Positions 60,376 to 64,000 of a stretch of 64,000 nt of DNA are shown piece by piece. Position numbers and translations under genes: made by a program. The notes beneath the pieces were generated by a model. It ran no database searches and was not told the origin of the DNA. It saw nothing but the letters and a program-made list of their open reading frames with translations. Source of the DNA: Martinezella lusitana (GTDB lineage Bacteria > Pseudomonadota > Alphaproteobacteria > Rhizobiales > Rhizobiaceae); NCBI RefSeq assembly GCF_900094565.1, contig NZ_FMAF01000008.1, forward strand, positions 186,001-250,000. Direction: 5' to 3'. Within the stretch, counting starts at the first letter, position 1; each line of letters starts with the position of its first letter.

Positions 60376-60735
60376 ATGTCGGAAGAGCAGGCAATCCGTG
60401 CGGTTGTTCACCTCTATGTCGATGGCATGGCATTCGCGAATGAGCCCGCGCTGCGAAAGGCGTTCCATCCGCGAGCTGATATCATCGGCAATTATCAAGG
60501 CGCAGTCGAATGGATGACGCGGGATGAATTCATCTCGGCGATCGTCGAGGAAGGCAGCGCCCCGCCCGGCACCATACCGTTTATGGAAATCGAACTGATC
60601 GACATCGAGGGCGATGCGGCAAGCGTCAAGGTCGTCGACGAATTCGCCGGCATGCGCTTTTCGGACTACCTGTCATTGCTGAAGATCGATGGGCGGTGGA
60701 GCGTGGTGAATAAGGTTTATCATTTGCATCGGTAG
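60376..60735 (+). CDS. NTF2-like (putative lumazine-binding) family protein
   Basis: The 119-aa protein has the NTF2-like cone fold pattern: IRAVVHLYVDGMAFANEPAL, AFHPRADIIGNYQG and VKVVDEFAGMRFSDYLSLLK, ending in WSVVNKVYHLHR. The Lumazine_bd_2 branch of the family has this form. Function is unknown; many members bind or isomerise small molecules. GAGGAATGGCGAG precedes the ATG at 60376; the frame is open 19 codons earlier without homology. Confidence 0.85.
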   Translation: MSEEQAIRAVVHLYVDGMAFANEPALRKAFHPRADIIGNYQGAVEWMTRDEFISAIVEEGSAPPGTIPFMEIELIDIEGDAASVKVVDEFAGMRFSDYLSLLKIDGRWSVVNKVYHLHR

Positions 60736-60759
60736 AGGAGCGGCATTTGAGTATGCGGC

Positions 60760-60967
60760 GACCATACGCCCTCTGTCAGCTTCGCTGACATCTCCCCCAA
60801 CAAGGGGGAGATCGTTGGGAGCTTGCGGCTCTTTACCCGTAAAACAATAAGCTGCAGTTTCTGCGGACTCGTGTTGCTTGAGGCGGGCGAGTTCAGCGAG
60901 CTACCAATCTCCCCCTTGTGGGGGAGATGTCGCAACAGAGACAGAGGGGGTGGCCGCCCCCTCCGCA
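60760..60967. repeat. Mosaic element with imperfect terminal inverted repeats (MITE-like)
   Basis: The left end (60760-60825, with CCCTCTGTCAG, CATCTCCCCCAACAAGG and GGGAGATCG) and the right end (60901-60967, with AATCTCCCCCTTGTGGGGG and AGATGTCGCAACAGAGAC) are imperfect inverted copies about 65 bp long around a 75-bp middle. Each end is itself a hairpin (CTCCCCC/GGGGGAG). No transposase is present. The form matches the noncoding mosaic repeats I recall from Rhizobium. It fills the gap between the NTF2-like gene and convergent pheT. Confidence 0.7.
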
Positions 60968-60984
60968 AACTCGATAGCAGCAGA

Positions 60985-63408
60985 TTAACCCCGCAAAACT
61001 CCACCCGTCGCCTTCGTCACATTGGCGACGATCTTCTGCGTGAGCGCCTCGAAATCCTCGTCGGTCAGCGTGCGCTCGGCCGGCTGGATCTGCACCTCGA
61101 TGGCGATCGACTTCTTGCCTTCGCCGAGCGATGCGCCCTCGAAAATGTCGAAGACGTTGACGCCGGTCACCAGCTTGCGGTCGGCGCCGACAGCGGCGCG
61201 GACGATGGCGCCGGCTTCCACCGTCTTGTCGACCACGAAGGCGAAGTCGCGCTTGACGGCCTGGAACGGCGAAAGCTCAAGTGCCGGCTTGGTGCGCGTC
61301 GCCTTCTTCTTCGGCTCGGGCATGGCATCGATATAGACTTCGAAGCCGGCGAGCGCGCCTGACACGTCGAGCGCTTCCAGCGTCTTCGGGTGGAATTCGC
61401 CGAAGTAGCCAAGCACGACCTTCGGGCCCATCTTGATGGTGCCGGAACGGCCGGGGTGATACCAGGCGGGGCCACCATGCTCGATCTGGATATTGCTCAT
61501 GGGCAGGCCGCAGGCTTCGATGACCGCCAGCGCGTCAGCCTTGGCATCGAAGACATCAACCGGCTTGCCGCCGCCCTTGGCGGCGTTCGACCACATGCGC
61601 CCGGCGCCGGCGAGCGTCGCCGTGCCACGGCGAATGCCGCCGGCAACGCGGCGCTGACCCTCGGGCGTGTCGTTCTCATAGGTGCCGGAAACTTCGAAGA
61701 TCGCGGCGTCGCCATAGCCCTTGTCGGCGTTGCGCTGCGCGGCCGAGAGCAGACCCGGCAGCAGCGAAGGGCGCATGTCGGACATGTCTGAGGCGATCGG
61801 GTTGGCGAGCTTCAGCGCGTTGGAGCCGCCGCCGAAGAGCTTCGCCTGGTCTTCAGCGATGAACGACCAGGTGACGGCTTCCAGCATGCCGCGGGCAGCA
61901 AGCGCCCGCTTGGCCGAGCGGGTGCGGATCTGCAGCACCGTCAGGATCTTGCCGTTGACCGCGGCATGACTGCTAAGCGGCTGCGGCTTGATGTTGTCGA
62001 CGCCGTGGATGCGCATGATTTCTTCGACGAGGTCGGCCTTGCCGTCGACATCCGGACGCCAGGAGGGAACGGCGACGGAGACACGTTCGCCGGAACCGGA
62101 CACCGAGAAGCCGAGCTTCGTCAGAATGGACTTGCTTTCCTCGGCAGAGACCTCGAGGCCGGTCAGGCGCTTAACTTCCGACAGCGGGAAATCGACGATC
62201 TTGGGCTCATAACCCTTGTAACCTTCGACCTTGGCCATGGCGGCCGTGCCGCCACAGCAGGCAAGCACCAGCTCGGTCGTGCGCTCGAGGCCTGGAACCA
62301 TATATTCCGGATCGACGCCGCGCTCGAAGCGATAGCGCGCATCGGTGATGATGCCGAGGCTGCGGCCGCTCTTGGCGATGTTCATCGGGTCCCAGAGCGC
62401 CGACTCGATCAGCACATCGGTTGTGTTCTCGTCGCAGCCGGAATGCTCGCCGCCCATGATGCCGCCGATCGACTCGACGCCGTTATCATCGGCGATCACG
62501 ACATTGCTCGGGTTCAGCTTGTATTCGCGCTGGTCGAGCGCCAGCACGGTCTCGCCGTCCCTGGCGCGGCGCACCACCAGATTGCCCTTGACCTTGGCCG
62601 CGTCGAAGACGTGCATCGGCCGGCCCTGGTCGAAGGTCATGTAGTTGGTGATATCGACCAGCGCGCTAATGGGGCGAAGGCCGATGGCGAGCAGCCGCTG
62701 CTGCATCCACTTCGGGCTCGGGCCGTTCTTGACGCCGCGCACGAGGCGAAGGGCGAAGCCGGGGCAAAGCCTGGTATCGTCGAGCACGATCTTCAGCGCG
62801 ACGGGCGTTTCGCCTTCGACGGCGAAGGCCGGCATCGCGAGCGGCTTCAGCGTACCGAGGCCGGAGGCGGCGAGATCGCGGGCAATGCCGTAGACGCTGG
62901 TGCAATCCGGGCGGTTCGGCGTCAGGTTGATCTCGATGATCGGATCGTCGAGGCCGGCATAGGCAGCAAAGCTGGTGCCGACAGGCGCATCCTCGGGCAA
63001 GTCGATGATGCCGTCATGGCTGTCGGAGATTTCCAGTTCCTTTTCCGAGCACATCATGCCGCGGCTCTCGACGCCACGGATGTTGCCGACGGCGAGCGTC
63101 ACATCGATGCCGGGAACGTAAGTGCCCGGCGCAGCAAAGGCGCCGACGAGGCCGGCGCGCGCATTCGGCGCACCGCAGACGACCTGAACCGGGGCGCCAC
63201 TGCCCGTATCGACCATCAGCACCTTCAGACGATCGGCCTGGGGGTGCTTTTCGGCCGTCAGAACCTTGGCGATGACGAAAGGCTTGAAAGCGGCCTTGTC
63301 GTCGACATCCTCGACCTCAAGCCCGATCATCGTCAGGCGGGCGCAGATTTCGTCGAGCGCGGCATCCGTTTGCAGGTGCTCTTTCAGCCAGGAGAGTGTG
63401 AATTTCAT
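60985..63408 (-). CDS. pheT: Phenylalanine--tRNA ligase subunit beta
   Basis: The 807-aa protein has the beta-subunit layout: N-terminal start MKFTLSWLKEHLQTD, an EMAP-like tRNA-binding domain at about 40-150 (VVCGAPNARAGL), B3/B4 at about 205-390 with ALVDITNYMTFDQGRPMHVFD in blocks, B5 at about 400-475, the catalytic-like core, and FDX-ACB at about 710-805 (FQAVKRDFAFVVD). With PheS it forms the alpha2beta2 enzyme that charges tRNA(Phe). It begins 15 bp after pheS. Length is canonical. Confidence 0.98.
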   Translation of the reverse strand: MKFTLSWLKEHLQTDAALDEICARLTMIGLEVEDVDDKAAFKPFVIAKVLTAEKHPQADRLKVLMVDTGSGAPVQVVCGAPNARAGLVGAFAAPGTYVPGIDVTLAVGNIRGVESRGMMCSEKELEISDSHDGIIDLPEDAPVGTSFAAYAGLDDPIIEINLTPNRPDCTSVYGIARDLAASGLGTLKPLAMPAFAVEGETPVALKIVLDDTRLCPGFALRLVRGVKNGPSPKWMQQRLLAIGLRPISALVDITNYMTFDQGRPMHVFDAAKVKGNLVVRRARDGETVLALDQREYKLNPSNVVIADDNGVESIGGIMGGEHSGCDENTTDVLIESALWDPMNIAKSGRSLGIITDARYRFERGVDPEYMVPGLERTTELVLACCGGTAAMAKVEGYKGYEPKIVDFPLSEVKRLTGLEVSAEESKSILTKLGFSVSGSGERVSVAVPSWRPDVDGKADLVEEIMRIHGVDNIKPQPLSSHAAVNGKILTVLQIRTRSAKRALAARGMLEAVTWSFIAEDQAKLFGGGSNALKLANPIASDMSDMRPSLLPGLLSAAQRNADKGYGDAAIFEVSGTYENDTPEGQRRVAGGIRRGTATLAGAGRMWSNAAKGGGKPVDVFDAKADALAVIEACGLPMSNIQIEHGGPAWYHPGRSGTIKMGPKVVLGYFGEFHPKTLEALDVSGALAGFEVYIDAMPEPKKKATRTKPALELSPFQAVKRDFAFVVDKTVEAGAIVRAAVGADRKLVTGVNVFDIFEGASLGEGKKSIAIEVQIQPAERTLTDEDFEALTQKIVANVTKATGGVLRG

Positions 63409-63423
63409 CTGATCAATCCTTGC

Positions 63424-64000
63424 TTACGCGCTCAGGCCGCCGAACAAAGTCGGCATGTCGAGGGGGCGGAAGCCGTAATGGTTCATCCAGCGGACGTCGG
63501 CATTGAAGAAATCGCGCAGGTCCGGCATGCCATATTTCAGCATGGCGATGCGGTCGAGGCCCATGCCCCAGGCAAAGCCCTGATACTCATCCGGATCGAG
63601 GCCGCCATAGCGCAGCACGTTCGGATGCACCATGCCGCAGCCGAGGATTTCCATCCAGTCGGTGCCCTCGCCGAACTTGACGATCGGGCCGGAGCGGTCG
63701 CACTGGATATCGACCTCGAAGGACGGCTCCGTGAACGGGAAGAAGGACGGACGGAAACGCATCGTCACATTGTCGACCTCGAAGAAGGTCTTGCAGAATT
63801 CTTCCAGCACCCAGCGGATATTGGCGACATTCGCCGTCTTGTCGATGACCAGGCCCTCGACCTGATGGAACATCGGCGAATGCGTGGCGTCGCTATCCTG
63901 GCGGTAGGTCTTGCCGGGAATGATGATGCGGATTGGCGGCTTTTGCGCTTCCATAGTGCGGATCTGCACCGGCGAGGTGTGCGTGCGCAGCACCTTGCGC
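63424..64000 (-). CDS. pheS: Phenylalanine--tRNA ligase subunit alpha, C-terminal part
   Basis: The frame is open from the end of the window at 64000 down to a stop at 63424, so the N-terminal part is outside. It carries the class II motif 2 (TYRQDSDATHSPMFHQ), FPFTEPSFEVDIQC, GCGMVHPNVLRYGG and motif 3 GFAWGMGLDRIAML. The internal ATG at 63993 is not the true start; LRTHTSPVQIR is in the middle of PheS. It is co-transcribed with pheT. This subunit holds the phenylalanine and ATP site. Confidence 0.97.
   Translation of the reverse strand, partial: RKVLRTHTSPVQIRTMEAQKPPIRIIIPGKTYRQDSDATHSPMFHQVEGLVIDKTANVANIRWVLEEFCKTFFEVDNVTMRFRPSFFPFTEPSFEVDIQCDRSGPIVKFGEGTDWMEILGCGMVHPNVLRYGGLDPDEYQGFAWGMGLDRIAMLKYGMPDLRDFFNADVRWMNHYGFRPLDMPTLFGGLSA

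Noticed and set aside
1..64000. Defence island, prophage, CRISPR array or secondary-metabolite cluster
   Set aside because: No nuclease/helicase defence genes, phage structural genes, direct-repeat arrays or large synthases found in any frame; the accessory genes are scattered.

Overview
The window is a chromosomal segment from a Rhizobium-group alphaproteobacterium. Three things point there. The GC content is high, with C/G-ending codons. The housekeeping set is typical of the group: a solitary dnaN away from dnaA, a PmtA-type phospholipid N-methyltransferase beside pyrF, and uppP, queG, rsmB, guaA, xseA and pheST. Three families of intergenic repeats look like those I remember from Rhizobium genomes. 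No rRNA, tRNA, CRISPR array, prophage, transposase or plasmid backbone gene was seen. This is ordinary chromosome with a few accessory patches. Species assignment is inference.

Layout. 1-1.8 kb: minus-strand run rsmI > yraN > an endonuclease/exonuclease/phosphatase protein that leaves the window. 2.0-6.6 kb: dnaN with a terminator, then pmtA, a histidine phosphatase, pyrF and a DUF1330 gene close together, and an NDUFA9-like reductase with a terminator. 6.9-13.6 kb: a 54-aa membrane peptide, uppP, GST, queG coupled to an SDR gene, rlpA, rsmB, HPP protein. 13.7-18.9 kb: an iron-type operon (imelysin, DUF1111 di-heme protein, second imelysin, DUF1513) behind a candidate Irr/ICE box. 18.9-24.8 kb: GntR regulator, Tat-exported hydrolase, DUF2252, thioesterase coupled to a nucleosidase, guaA. 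25-32.8 kb: Acg-type nitroreductase, secreted protein, a frameshifted reductase remnant, ogt, small lipoprotein, 2H phosphoesterase, SulP transporter, LysR and a divergent quinone reductase. 33-40.8 kb: MFS transporter, aspartoacylase-like protein, a MarR regulator with two matching candidate operators, ArsC-like protein, ybaK, M29 aminopeptidase, xseA coupled to a quinone reductase. 41-44.7 kb: a GT-C-like membrane protein opposite a GT2/GtrA pair. 44.7-52.4 kb: Gfo/Idh/MocA oxidoreductase, cysteine hydrolase coupled to a GlxA-type regulator, two aldo/keto reductases, GNAT, an M15-like protein, YciE ferritin-like protein, LysR. 52.7-60.3 kb: alpha-2-macroglobulin followed by pbpC. 60.4-64 kb: NTF2-like protein, an inverted-repeat mosaic element, pheT and the 3' part of pheS.

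Most worth a second look: the MarR operator pair and the 51-codon ORF next to one of them; the Irr/ICE box and intercistronic hairpin of the imelysin operon, whose second imelysin lacks the family His; the GT-C/GT2/GtrA set, which looks like a three-part envelope glycosylation system; the reductase pseudogene beside an 11-bp perfect hairpin; and the short genes at 6887 and 28110. Gene names rest on motifs and recalled family resemblance; no database search was run.
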